From: Vampirovibrionales bacterium
GTDB taxonomy: Bacteria > Cyanobacteriota > Vampirovibrionia > Vampirovibrionales > JAGQHJ01
Assembly: GCA_025449835.1 (NCBI GenBank)
Contig: JANWIO010000053.1
Span: 1 to 45,922, forward strand
DNA length: 45,922 bases
Direction: 5' to 3'
Both the position numbers and the translations under genes were made by a program. The notes below the pieces were generated by a model that had not been told where the DNA came from, searched no databases, and saw only the letters and a list, made by a program, of their open reading frames with translations. This document shows, piece after piece, positions 7,352 through 16,682 of the stretch; position 1 is the stretch's first letter; each line of letters begins with the position of its first letter.

Positions 7352-9703
7352 ATGCAAACGACGGGGTTCAGCATTTCACCAACCCAAAAGTTATTAAAAC
7401 CAACGCAACAAGTCACGCGCCAATTGGCCTCACAGTTACAGGGCAATGGAGCAGTATCAGGGGATGTTCGTTTTCAAGGGCGTTTGGCCCCACAAAAAAC
7501 AGCTTTTGTTCCATCAGGGCTTGGTAAAGTCTATTTTGGTATAGGACGTCCTGCTGATAAAACAGCGATAACAAATATTCTGGCTTCGTCGATTCAAACA
7601 GCGCAATTAAAAAAGCTTCATGAAGTCATTCCGTTTGATCAATATCTTGATCGGATTACCCAAAATCCAAAGTTGGTGCGTAACTCCGTGCAACGCATTT
7701 ATGACATGATTATGTCCAAAGGGCGGGAGCGTATTGAGTTGGACAATGGCAAAATTGGATATCGGTACAAACTGTTTACCAGTCCTTCCGAACCTAAATA
7801 TGCTATTTCGGGGATGGAAGAGCCCTTGGATAAATTGGTGGGTGCTTTGGGTGGTGCTGCTCGTGGGACAGGCCTGGAAAAACGGATTTTCCTCTTGGTT
7901 GGCCCTGTTGGAACAGCCAAAACAACCGTTGTGGAAGTCCTTAAAAATGAGTTGGAAGTTTATACCAAAAGTGATGAAGGCGCTTTGTTTGGCACCCAGT
8001 TTAATTTAAAAGGGTTGGAGAAAGACCCACTTTTTAAAGATTTGTTTCGGGATAAGGACGCCTCTGCTGTTCGGGCCTGTCAGGTTTTTGATGATCCCTT
8101 TAAGCTCATTCCCAATGAACCCGATGAAAACGGAGTGCGTTCTCGACAAGAAATTGTGAATCATTTAAACGAAAAACTTCGGGCGGATGCTGAAGCTGCA
8201 GGCAATAAGTCTGTTGCTTATACGCTTAACGCCAAAGGATCTGTTTGTCCGTCGTGTAACGACATCTTTAATCGTTTGGTTCAAAAGTATGATGGCGACA
8301 TGTCTAAGGTGATGCAGCATGTTGAAGCCAAGCGGGTTGTGTTGAGCGAAAAAGATCGGGTTGGTTTAACCACCTTTAGGCCGAAAGACTCTAAAGACCA
8401 AACAACAGACGAGCTGACCGGATCGGTGAACTATCGTAAGCTGGTTCAAAGTGGGAGTGATAGTGATCCGCAATCCTTTGATTATGATGGCGCCTTCGGT
8501 AAATCTAACCGTGGTTTATCCCACTTTGATGAAATCTTTAAGATGGATAAAGTGATGCTTAATCCGCTGTTGAATGCGGCAGAATTTGGGGACTACTCAC
8601 CCAGTAAATTCCCGGATGTGGAGTATGATGGCCTGATTCTTGGGACCACCAATATTCCGGATTGGGAAAAACTGCGAAATGATAAACACCTTGAAGCGAT
8701 TCGAAGCCGTGTGCTTAGGATTGATGTTCCTTATAACAGTAAAGTGAATGATGAAGTCAATATTTACCAAAAAGATTTCGGTAAAAAAGCTCAAGAGCAA
8801 GGGCTTCATGTGTCACCCCATGTGCTTTCCACCGCTGCCTTGTGGCGGGTGATGACAGGGTTAACACCACCCAAAAATGCCAACTTAACTTTGCTCCAAA
8901 AAGCCTTGCTGTATAATGGGCGTAAACTGCCAGGGTTTACAGAAACAAACGTTCGTGAATTAAGGCAAGAAGCAGCAGAAGGTGGTATTGAAAATAAAAA
9001 AGGGATGTCACCCAGGGATATTCAAAATGCGTTGGGCGGTGTGATGCAGCACCCCGAAGTGGTGGATGACGAGATTGGAACCCACTGTGTGAGCCCATTT
9101 TTGGTGATTGATGCCTTGAAAGCTCAGTTGGGCACTGGCGGTGTTTCCAATGTGAGTAAGGATGAGCAAGAGTCATATAGCGAAATGCTGACGGTTGCAG
9201 AAGGCCATATGAAGCACCAGATGATATTAGATGTGCGTCGGGCATTGTCTGGCAGTGACAAAGACATTGAAAAAGAATTTAATTACTACAAGAGCAACCT
9301 CATTGCCTGGAGTCAACGGGAGATGATTAAGGATCCCGTAACCGGTAAGCTTCGTCCACCGGATGAGGAGCACATGAGGGCCATTGAAATTAAAATGGAT
9401 ATCCCTGAGTCACGAAAAGATGATTTTCGTCGGGAGATTATGAACCAAATTGCCGTTACTGCCGTAAGAGGCGAAGAGTTTACCTATCAAACCAACGAGC
9501 GGTTGCGTAAATCCATTGAGGAGGTTCTTGTGGATAAACACAAGGATGGGAATTTATCCCTCGCCAGCCTTGGTAAGGATACGGCCAATTCCGAAGTAAA
9601 AGCACTTGAAAATGAAGTGAAAGATCGTATGGTGCGGGATGGGTATTGTCCTCATTGTGCAGATATTGCCATTGCCGTCTTTGCTGATCCAACCAATCGT
9701 TAA
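7352..9703 (+). CDS. prkA: PrkA-family AAA+ serine protein kinase with N-terminal leader
   Basis: PrkA/YeaG proteins combine an AAA+ ATPase with a C-terminal kinase-like domain and act in stress and stationary-phase or sporulation control; B. subtilis PrkA has also been reported to have ATP-dependent protease activity. Visible here are Walker A GPVGTAKTT (184-192), Walker B-like HFDEIFK (D393, E394), the PrkA Cys pair CPSC (299-302) followed by KYDGDMSKV, the block TFRPKDSKDQTTDELTGS, and a C-terminal CPHC knuckle (766-769). ATG 7352 follows CGGGAG by eight bases; the in-frame GTG 7343 lies in that site. The 783 residues exceed the usual 630-680. The first 63 residues form an acid-poor leader with VRFQGR (F41) and VYFG (F62). 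First gene of a tight cluster. Confidence 0.93.
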   Translation: MQTTGFSISPTQKLLKPTQQVTRQLASQLQGNGAVSGDVRFQGRLAPQKTAFVPSGLGKVYFGIGRPADKTAITNILASSIQTAQLKKLHEVIPFDQYLDRITQNPKLVRNSVQRIYDMIMSKGRERIELDNGKIGYRYKLFTSPSEPKYAISGMEEPLDKLVGALGGAARGTGLEKRIFLLVGPVGTAKTTVVEVLKNELEVYTKSDEGALFGTQFNLKGLEKDPLFKDLFRDKDASAVRACQVFDDPFKLIPNEPDENGVRSRQEIVNHLNEKLRADAEAAGNKSVAYTLNAKGSVCPSCNDIFNRLVQKYDGDMSKVMQHVEAKRVVLSEKDRVGLTTFRPKDSKDQTTDELTGSVNYRKLVQSGSDSDPQSFDYDGAFGKSNRGLSHFDEIFKMDKVMLNPLLNAAEFGDYSPSKFPDVEYDGLILGTTNIPDWEKLRNDKHLEAIRSRVLRIDVPYNSKVNDEVNIYQKDFGKKAQEQGLHVSPHVLSTAALWRVMTGLTPPKNANLTLLQKALLYNGRKLPGFTETNVRELRQEAAEGGIENKKGMSPRDIQNALGGVMQHPEVVDDEIGTHCVSPFLVIDALKAQLGTGGVSNVSKDEQESYSEMLTVAEGHMKHQMILDVRRALSGSDKDIEKEFNYYKSNLIAWSQREMIKDPVTGKLRPPDEEHMRAIEIKMDIPESRKDDFRREIMNQIAVTAVRGEEFTYQTNERLRKSIEEVLVDKHKDGNLSLASLGKDTANSEVKALENEVKDRMVRDGYCPHCADIAIAVFADPTNR

Positions 9704-9739
9704 TAAACCAACTGATCAAGACGGGGTGATATTTTAAGG

Positions 9740-11527
9740 ATGATGAATGGTGTTACAAGACCATTGACAGGAATGAGGATTCGGCAGAATCTCTCTTCGA
9801 GCGCTTTGAAAAATGCAAGGCGCTTAGCAACAGAGTCGAAAAATCCTTCTGTTCAGTTTTCCGCTTCATCTTCCCAGTTGTCTCGTTTGAGTCAAAGGGT
9901 TTCAGCCCAGGGAGCTCAAGGCATTCGGTTTGGGTATTACAACCCAAAGTGTAATCCCCTCAATGAGAAAACCGATCCGAATCTGGAATTTTGGCGAAGA
10001 AATGCGGTTCAGATTGCAAGAAAAGATGGGTTGGATTTTTATAATACCCACTTCTGGTTTGTGGATCAGGAAACCATGTTGCAGACGGCTGCTCGAGGTG
10101 GATTCCCGACTCGATATCCCCATTACTCTTTTGGCCAAGAGTATGAAAATCTGAGAATACCCAATCAATATGGGCTACAAAAATTATATGAGCTGGTGAT
10201 TAATCATGACCCAGCTCATGCGTATTTGTTAAAATCCAATCCGGCATACGCCCAGAAAGTGGTTGTGGCCCATGTGTTGGGGCATAGCGATTTTTTTAAA
10301 AATAATTACATGTTTCGAGAATCCAACCGAAAAATGCTGGGGCGGATGGGGGATCATTCGGGCATCGTTCGGCGAATTATGGATAAAGAACGTGTTTCTT
10401 TTGAAGAGATGGAAAAATTTATTGATAAGGTCCATTCCATTCAATGGCTCATCGATATGGGGCGGGCTTCTGGGCGTCCTCTGCAGATGACACCAGATAT
10501 GCCGCAAAAGATTAGGCCGATTCCGGACGAATGGGGGCGTGTGGATGTGTCTGGTCTACCCCGGCATATGGATAGGATTTTTAACCCGGATAAGCGGATT
10601 GTGGAAGAACGGGAGGCTGAGACACAACGTCGTGAAGCCCAGTTAAAACAGTTTCCGCAACATCCCGACCGAGATGTGATAGCCTTTATTATGGAAAACT
10701 CAACAGTCTTAAAGCCCTGGCAACGGGATGTGTTAAGCATGTTGCGGGATGAAAGCTATTATTTTACCCCGCAGTGGCAAACTAAGATTATGAATGAAGG
10801 TTGGGCGAGTTATTGGCATTGCCGATTAATGCATAAGCCTGAATTAGCGGATACTTCTCATGCCGTTGAAATTTCGGATATGATTGCAGGTGTTTTTGCG
10901 ATGTCAAAAACCCAGATTAACCCTTATACAATTGGCTATACCATTTTTAAAGATATTGAAGAACGATGGAATAAAGGTCGTCACGGAAAAGAATGGGAAG
11001 CGATTAAGGATAGAAAACAGCGCGAAGAATATGATACCCATGAAATGAATGGCTACAAAAAGATTTTTGAAGTGCGGGAGCGCTACAATGACTATCAATT
11101 TATTCAAGAATTTTTTACACCTGAAATTGCTGAAAAACTGAAGTTGTTTACATGGGAACCTAATGATACTGGAAATGGTCGACCCTCTTTGGAAATTGCC
11201 AGCCGTCAGTTTGAGGAAATTAAGCGTAGATTATTAGGAATGCTTGAAAATGGTGGGAAGCCATTGATTCGGGTGATTGATGGGAATTATCAAAACCGGG
11301 GTGAACTCTGCTTAGAGCATGTTTATGCCTACGATTTAAAATTCGATTGGGCCGTGAAAACCCTGCAAAATATTCATGCCATGTGGGGCCGCCCAGTACA
11401 TTTATTAACGTCTATCACTGATCCAGACAGTAAAAAGCTGGAAGCTGTTCGTATCAGTGTTGATGGACCTTCACGACAAAATGTTCATCTTGCCAAGAAG
11501 GGTGCAAAAGGGGAGTGGCTACGATGA
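9740..11527 (+). CDS. spoVR: SpoVR family protein with N-terminal leader
   Basis: SpoVR/YcgB proteins accompany PrkA and YeaH in many bacteria; their biochemistry is unresolved, and in Bacillus the gene affects the spore cortex. The family core is plain: HVLGHSDFFKNNYMF with H178 and H182, NEGWASYWHCRLMH (metal-site-like histidines), and YEN...YGL near the start. The 595 residues are longer than the usual 470-510 because residues 1-65 form an acid-poor, Ser/Arg/Gln-rich leader with VQFS (F40) and IRFG (F64). ATG 9740 or 9743 are both possible; AAGG lies immediately before. The gap to prkA is 36 bases and to yeaH 15 bases, so these are almost certainly co-transcribed. Confidence 0.93.
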   Translation: MMNGVTRPLTGMRIRQNLSSSALKNARRLATESKNPSVQFSASSSQLSRLSQRVSAQGAQGIRFGYYNPKCNPLNEKTDPNLEFWRRNAVQIARKDGLDFYNTHFWFVDQETMLQTAARGGFPTRYPHYSFGQEYENLRIPNQYGLQKLYELVINHDPAHAYLLKSNPAYAQKVVVAHVLGHSDFFKNNYMFRESNRKMLGRMGDHSGIVRRIMDKERVSFEEMEKFIDKVHSIQWLIDMGRASGRPLQMTPDMPQKIRPIPDEWGRVDVSGLPRHMDRIFNPDKRIVEEREAETQRREAQLKQFPQHPDRDVIAFIMENSTVLKPWQRDVLSMLRDESYYFTPQWQTKIMNEGWASYWHCRLMHKPELADTSHAVEISDMIAGVFAMSKTQINPYTIGYTIFKDIEERWNKGRHGKEWEAIKDRKQREEYDTHEMNGYKKIFEVRERYNDYQFIQEFFTPEIAEKLKLFTWEPNDTGNGRPSLEIASRQFEEIKRRLLGMLENGGKPLIRVIDGNYQNRGELCLEHVYAYDLKFDWAVKTLQNIHAMWGRPVHLLTSITDPDSKKLEAVRISVDGPSRQNVHLAKKGAKGEWLR

Positions 11528-11542
11528 AACGGGAGGCTCGAC

Positions 11543-12901
11543 ATGATTATTAAGCCTGTTTTTTCGCAATCGGTGACTTCTGCTTCATCAAAGCCGAAGG
11601 TGAATCAATCTTTGGTGAAACCCCCTTTATCTCAGTCTGCTCAAGCAATACCCCTTTCGGGTGTACAGGCCAAAAATGTGTTTCAGTCCTACCTTCGGTT
11701 TGGTGCTGATCCGGATCATCGTCGCTATAAAAGTATTGTGAAGGGACTGACCCGTAAGGACATTCGAGAACTGATTAACCCAGAAGAGTTGGAAGTGTTG
11801 GAGGGGGGAAAACGAGTTCGGATTCCCAAACATGTGATTCAACACCCCGAATTTACCCGTGGTGGCCCTACCCAAGGCCAAGGAGGCGTTGGCGCTGGCG
11901 ATGGTGAACCTGGAACCCCCATTGGTCAGACAGATGAAAATGGTGAGCCTCAAGAAGGAACCGGTAAAGCAGGAGCAGATCCTGGTGGTCATCTCACAGA
12001 AGAGTGGACTATGACCGAACTGATTCGCTCTTTTCCGGAGTGGACATTGCCCAACAGGCAACCCAAGGGCGAAGGGAAAATAAAAGAAAAAAAATATGTG
12101 TTTAACGATGTGCGTCGAGTGGGGCCCAAAATGCTCTTGAAAGAGACCATGCGCAATACCATTGAACGCACCATTATTGAACAAGGCAGCGAAAACATTG
12201 ATCCAGACGATCTGCTGGATAAGATGGTGATTGAGCCCCAGGATGTTCGTTATCGTTCTTACAATGAAATTGAAATCCCCCTTGAAAATTCTGTGGTGAT
12301 TTATATCATGGATGTCTCCGGCTCTATGACCGATGAACAAAAACGACAAGCTCGTACATCCTGTACATTTCTCTCAGGGGGTATTAAGGTCGCCACAGGG
12401 GAAGCTAATGCGGCAATCAGAGGGGAAGACTATTCTCATGACAAAGACTATGGCGAGGGCGTGGAGGAAGTGTTTATTGTCCATGATGCGGCTGCCAAGG
12501 AAGTGTCAGAGCATGATTTTTATCATACCCGTGAAAGTGGGGGAACCCGTATTTCTAATGCGTATCGCTTGGCAAAAGAAAGTATTGAAAAGCGTTACCC
12601 GCCAGACCAATGGAATGTTTATATGTTTCATTACAGCGATGGGGATAATTGGAGCGAAGATAACCGGGCGGCCATAGAACTCATTGATGAGTTATTGCCT
12701 CAGGTAAATGAAATTGGGTTTCTCCAACTTGAAAGCCCCTATGGTAGCGGTGAATTTTTGCGAGTTCTTGAAAACAAGTATGGTAAAAAACATGTCAAAA
12801 TGCGTCTTGCTGAAATAAAGAGCAATGCAACTCCTGATGAATTTTTTGGCGCCATTGGCGAAATGTTAAGCGAACGGGAAGGGGGGACCAAAAATGGATA
12901 A
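11543..12901 (+). CDS. yeaH: YeaH/YhbH (DUF444) family VWA-domain protein with N-terminal leader
   Basis: DUF444 proteins have a C-terminal von Willebrand A domain and work with PrkA kinases. The MIDAS motif D257-V-S-G-S is in VVIYIMDVSGSM. The family blocks HDAAAKEVSEHDFYHTRESGGTRISNAY and VYMFHYSDGDNW are present (the first spans residues near 310-337). The N-terminal third has the typical low-complexity Gly/Gln/Thr region. Residues 1-54 form a leader without any acidic residue that ends in YLRFG (F53). GGGAGG lies about six bases before ATG 11543. The end overlaps the second prkA gene by 8 bases, so translation is coupled. At 452 residues the length is normal for the family. An AAA+ plus VWA pairing recalls MoxR-type chaperone systems. 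Confidence 0.92.
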   Translation: MIIKPVFSQSVTSASSKPKVNQSLVKPPLSQSAQAIPLSGVQAKNVFQSYLRFGADPDHRRYKSIVKGLTRKDIRELINPEELEVLEGGKRVRIPKHVIQHPEFTRGGPTQGQGGVGAGDGEPGTPIGQTDENGEPQEGTGKAGADPGGHLTEEWTMTELIRSFPEWTLPNRQPKGEGKIKEKKYVFNDVRRVGPKMLLKETMRNTIERTIIEQGSENIDPDDLLDKMVIEPQDVRYRSYNEIEIPLENSVVIYIMDVSGSMTDEQKRQARTSCTFLSGGIKVATGEANAAIRGEDYSHDKDYGEGVEEVFIVHDAAAKEVSEHDFYHTRESGGTRISNAYRLAKESIEKRYPPDQWNVYMFHYSDGDNWSEDNRAAIELIDELLPQVNEIGFLQLESPYGSGEFLRVLENKYGKKHVKMRLAEIKSNATPDEFFGAIGEMLSEREGGTKNG

Positions 12902-15530
12902 AATTACCCTTTCACCTCGCCTTACCCTGCAGTCGAAACGGCCTGTTGCTGCCACAAGGTCTCACCAGGTGCCATTGTCTGCTCTTCAAAATACTTTACG
13001 CTTTGGGCAATCTGCACTTTCTTCGGCTTTATGGCAAAAATATACGGGGATTCGGTTTGGCTCAACGGATGACATTGCCGATGCGTTGCTGAATGATGTA
13101 AAACAAGTTGGGAAAAAGCAGTTTAAGTCATCGAAGCAGGTGATGACCTTTAAGGAATTTCTCAGAGAAGCTGCAAAAGAGCCAGCGAAATATCTACGGA
13201 ACTCAAGTCAGCATACGTTAGACGCCATTGATTTTTATAACAAGCAAGCGGGTGTGGATGGAAAAAAAGTCAATGTTTTGGGAAAAGAAGTAGAACCCTT
13301 TGCGGCTATGTCACGCCCTTGGGATGCAGATTTAACGAATAAAAATGCCATTTATGGGTTGGATCTGACCCTCCATGAAATTCAAGAAGTGCTTCGGGAC
13401 AATGAGCGAAAAACACATCCAGATCGTGCAATTGTCATTCATGGCCCGACGGGCACGGCAAAAACCAATACGGTTGTTACCCTGTTTGAGATGGATGAAA
13501 ACTATTCCAAAGAAGATGAAGGTGCCCTCTATACCTTTAACTGGGTTCTCCCGGATAATTCAGATGAGTTGGATGGTGGGTTAGAGCCAGCAACCCTCGT
13601 TTCAGAGGCAGAGGCTAACCAAAATTTTGAAGAACCCACTGATCTCTTCAATAATGGCATGGTGGTTCCCGTTAAAACCAGAACCAATCCCATTTTTCTC
13701 CTAGATAAAAAGAGTCGCAACCGATTTTTTCAAAAACTTCGAGAGAACGGTAAACTTCCAAAAAGCTTTAACAAAGACTATTTTTTAGTTCATGGTTTAG
13801 ATAGTGCCTCTCAAGTAATTTATGATGCCTTATGGCGCCATTATAAAGGGGATATTGATAAGGTCTTAAATCACGTTCAGGTGGTCCGTTGGACATCTTC
13901 TTTACAAAACCGCCGGGGCTTGGCAAGAATCCCCACAGCAGAAACACCGGATGCGGCTTTGGTCGATATTACCCCTGAGACAGATTGGAACCGATTGTCA
14001 CGACCTATTAAAGAAGCTTTTATGACAGCTGGCCTTCATGAATTGGTGGGTCCCTTTATTCAGGCCAATCGGGGGCATATCCTCTTTGATGATCAGTTTA
14101 AATTAGATCGGATTGCGCATTTCTTAACCCTTGTTCAGCCTGCCGAAAAAGGGATTGTTACCATTTCATCTCGTATGGGAACTAAGGCTGTGGAGGAGCG
14201 GACCGACTTAACCATTTGGACCACCACCAATGATGATGATTTAGAACTCCTGAAGGAAAAATATCCCAACTGGAAAACCATGTCTGAAAAATTGATCTTT
14301 ATTCCTGCGGGATATGCTCGTCGCTATGGCACGGCTGCGGAACTTTATGAAAGCAAGCTGAGAGAAGTGATTCCCGTAAATAGCGGCCGTCATATTTCTC
14401 CTCATGCAATAGACACTTTTGCCTTATGGGTGACCTTAACCACCTTGTTCCCACCCAACAGGCGCTCAAAGATTTATGACACCAAAATCGACGCCGAAAC
14501 ATCAGAAGTTTTGAAGCAAGCCCTTGAAAAACTAAAAGACAAAGGCCTGCTTTATAAAGCATTGCTTTATCAGGGAGAAGATTTAAACGCTTTTGAATTA
14601 GATCCGGCCAAACAACCTTTTTCAACGCAAGAACAAGAAATTTTAAAACAACATGTGGATAAAATTGCAAATGAATATAAGTTTGGCCCAGAACATGATC
14701 AGTATCCCTTTTTCTATGAAGGGCGTTTAGGGTTTCCAACCCGGATAGCGATCAGTCTATTTCAAGAAATGGCGGATAAAAAGCCCAATGAATGCTTTTC
14801 GGCAGTAGATGTGCTTGAGCGGTTGGATGAGCGTGCTCATGAGCCGTTTGAATATATCAAAGAATTTGAACAATTTAAGAACTTGGTGGGTGATCCGGCC
14901 AATCCCCAAAATTTACTGGCTCAGGTAAAACATCATATGGCCCGAAAAATCCGATATCAGTTTCAGAATGCTCTCGGCTTGATTAAGCCGGAAGAAGAGC
15001 ATGTGAAGGTATTAACCAAATACTTAAAGCATGTTGTGGCGGCAAATCAACATTCTGACGTTGAAAGAGGTTGGGAGGTTGGGAATAGTCGTTCTCCCAG
15101 CAATGAATTTATGGAAGAGCTTGAAAAGCTTTTTCAGCCGGATATTTACAAAGATACCCAAAGAAAGTCATTTCGAGACAATTTCCTCCAAAAATTTGTT
15201 GCTTGGAAAAACCGTAACCCTGGTAAAAATCCGCTGGAGAATATTGCTTCAATTTATGGCAACTATATAAACAACCTAAAATCCAAAGATTTGGCCGATG
15301 GTCAGGAGAAATTAAAAGAAGCCATTGTTGATATTCAATATTATTACACCCATAAAGATGAGCCTGAGGAGGCGCAGGTGACGGCGCAAAACCGAAAACG
15401 GATGAGCCGTCTGCATAAAGCTTTGGAAAACTTGAAATCTCCCGAAATGGGATACTGTGATGAATGTATCCCCAAGCTGGTTATGTTTGCCTTCGAACCA
15501 GGACAACACGGGAATTCTTGGAAACGGTAG
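12894..15530 (+). CDS. Second, diverged PrkA-like AAA+ protein with N-terminal leader
   Basis: A paralogue of the protein at 7352. Walker A GPTGTAKTN is again at residues 184-192, and a C-terminal knuckle CDEC (855-858) is kept. However, the Walker B-like segment reads FDDQFK (D399, D400) instead of FDEIFK, the central CPSC pair is lost (VIYDAL in its place, before HYKGDIDKVL), and the TFRPKDSKDQ block is degenerate (RIPTAETPDAA). ATP binding is likely retained while hydrolysis or kinase activity may be weak; a regulatory subunit of a mixed ring is possible. The 878 residues include extra C-terminal helical sequence. The leader has LRFG (F37) and IRFG (F55). GAAGGGGGG lies just upstream of ATG 12894, which overlaps yeaH by 8 bases. 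Confidence 0.85.
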   Translation: MDKITLSPRLTLQSKRPVAATRSHQVPLSALQNTLRFGQSALSSALWQKYTGIRFGSTDDIADALLNDVKQVGKKQFKSSKQVMTFKEFLREAAKEPAKYLRNSSQHTLDAIDFYNKQAGVDGKKVNVLGKEVEPFAAMSRPWDADLTNKNAIYGLDLTLHEIQEVLRDNERKTHPDRAIVIHGPTGTAKTNTVVTLFEMDENYSKEDEGALYTFNWVLPDNSDELDGGLEPATLVSEAEANQNFEEPTDLFNNGMVVPVKTRTNPIFLLDKKSRNRFFQKLRENGKLPKSFNKDYFLVHGLDSASQVIYDALWRHYKGDIDKVLNHVQVVRWTSSLQNRRGLARIPTAETPDAALVDITPETDWNRLSRPIKEAFMTAGLHELVGPFIQANRGHILFDDQFKLDRIAHFLTLVQPAEKGIVTISSRMGTKAVEERTDLTIWTTTNDDDLELLKEKYPNWKTMSEKLIFIPAGYARRYGTAAELYESKLREVIPVNSGRHISPHAIDTFALWVTLTTLFPPNRRSKIYDTKIDAETSEVLKQALEKLKDKGLLYKALLYQGEDLNAFELDPAKQPFSTQEQEILKQHVDKIANEYKFGPEHDQYPFFYEGRLGFPTRIAISLFQEMADKKPNECFSAVDVLERLDERAHEPFEYIKEFEQFKNLVGDPANPQNLLAQVKHHMARKIRYQFQNALGLIKPEEEHVKVLTKYLKHVVAANQHSDVERGWEVGNSRSPSNEFMEELEKLFQPDIYKDTQRKSFRDNFLQKFVAWKNRNPGKNPLENIASIYGNYINNLKSKDLADGQEKLKEAIVDIQYYYTHKDEPEEAQVTAQNRKRMSRLHKALENLKSPEMGYCDECIPKLVMFAFEPGQHGNSWKR

Positions 15531-15572
15531 CCTAACCTAATTTTTTGATAACCAATAAGAGGATAATCCACC

Positions 15573-16589
15573 ATGGTCATATCAATTCCCGCCATAAAAA
15601 AATATCCATCTTCCGCCAAAAAGCAGCCCCTTTTTCAACGGCCTGCAATAAAAGCCCAGCCTACGCCTTCACAAGTAGTATTTGGATGTAATGCTTCGGA
15701 TTTTCCTCAGTTTCAAGGGATTCCGCATGGTTTAAAAACCCTCTCAACAAAGTCTGCTAATAAAATTCGGTTTGGGGTTTCCAAGGATGACTACAAAGGC
15801 CCCCCTGTGTTTATCAGCCCCGACTATCTTGGGGAGTTTCTACGGGTTCATAATGGTCAGGTGCCTCAAACTGAGAATCTTGAGCATCAATTGATGATCT
15901 CGGAGTTTCAACGGGTTCTTAATGCCAAAGAATCTTCTGCCAGCCGCCGTGATCCCATGCGTGTTTTTCTAAAATACAATAATATCCCGGTATATGGCGC
16001 TGTGCATGATGGGATGGCCAATGAAATTCGGACAAGGGCACAGTTGTTAGTCTCTGCCATGAAAAAAACAGGGATTAAAAAGCCCATTCGCTTTTTGGTC
16101 AATAGTCCAGGTGGCTCAATCTATTCTTTATACTCTATTATGGATACCATGGATGCCCTAAAAAAGGCAGGCATTACCGTTGAGACCTATTGTGTTGGCA
16201 TGGCAGCCAGTGCGGCATCGGTGATTATGGCAAATGGCAGCCAGGGGCATCGTTATATGACGCCGCGTTCAACCATCATGATTCACCAACCCCTCTCAGG
16301 TACCCAGGGCCCAGTATCCAATATGGAGCGGGATTTAAACCGGGCTAAAAAAATGAAAGAGGAATTAACCCAGTTCTATGAACAGACAACCAAAATGCCT
16401 CCAAAGAAACTGAGAGAGGTTTTGGAGATAGATTACTATATGGATTCCGAAGAAAGCTTACAGTATGGTTTTGTGGATAAAATTGCCAGTCAGTTCCCCG
16501 TTCTGGAATTGAAATCAGAGGACTCTGAGTCGATCTGTGCCTTAGGTAAAGAGAAACCATCTGAAGACCCAAACCAGACAGAACAGTAG
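15573..16589 (+). CDS. ClpP-like serine peptidase with long N-terminal extension
   Basis: The Clp peptidase fold is clear: oxyanion segment NSPGGS, nucleophile Ser213 in GMAASAASVIMANG, His238 in IMIHQPLSGTQG, and Asp287 in EIDYYMDSEESLQYGFVDKI, so the catalytic triad is intact. ClpP forms a barrel fed by an AAA+ ring. This protein has 338 residues, not about 200, with roughly 120 extra at the N-terminus, including a leader free of acidic residues to residue 38 with VVFG (F37) and IRFG (F67). No clpX or clpA gene is nearby; the AAA+ proteins in the same cluster are the two PrkAs. AAGAGG stands ten bases before ATG 15573. It may be a dedicated peptidase of this cluster and not the housekeeping ClpP. 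Confidence 0.88.
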   Translation: MVISIPAIKKYPSSAKKQPLFQRPAIKAQPTPSQVVFGCNASDFPQFQGIPHGLKTLSTKSANKIRFGVSKDDYKGPPVFISPDYLGEFLRVHNGQVPQTENLEHQLMISEFQRVLNAKESSASRRDPMRVFLKYNNIPVYGAVHDGMANEIRTRAQLLVSAMKKTGIKKPIRFLVNSPGGSIYSLYSIMDTMDALKKAGITVETYCVGMAASAASVIMANGSQGHRYMTPRSTIMIHQPLSGTQGPVSNMERDLNRAKKMKEELTQFYEQTTKMPPKKLREVLEIDYYMDSEESLQYGFVDKIASQFPVLELKSEDSESICALGKEKPSEDPNQTEQ

Positions 16590-16682
16590 TTCTGCTGGCG
16601 GACAAGGTAAGGCGTATTCGATAAGGTGTATGATAAAATGAACAAAACGAACCCACGTAAAGGCGTGAGGAGGTAAGTTAAA

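Noticed and set aside
11627..12349. 240-codon minus-strand frame inside yeaH
   Set aside because: Antisense shadow of a gene with clear DUF444/VWA motifs; no ribosome site.
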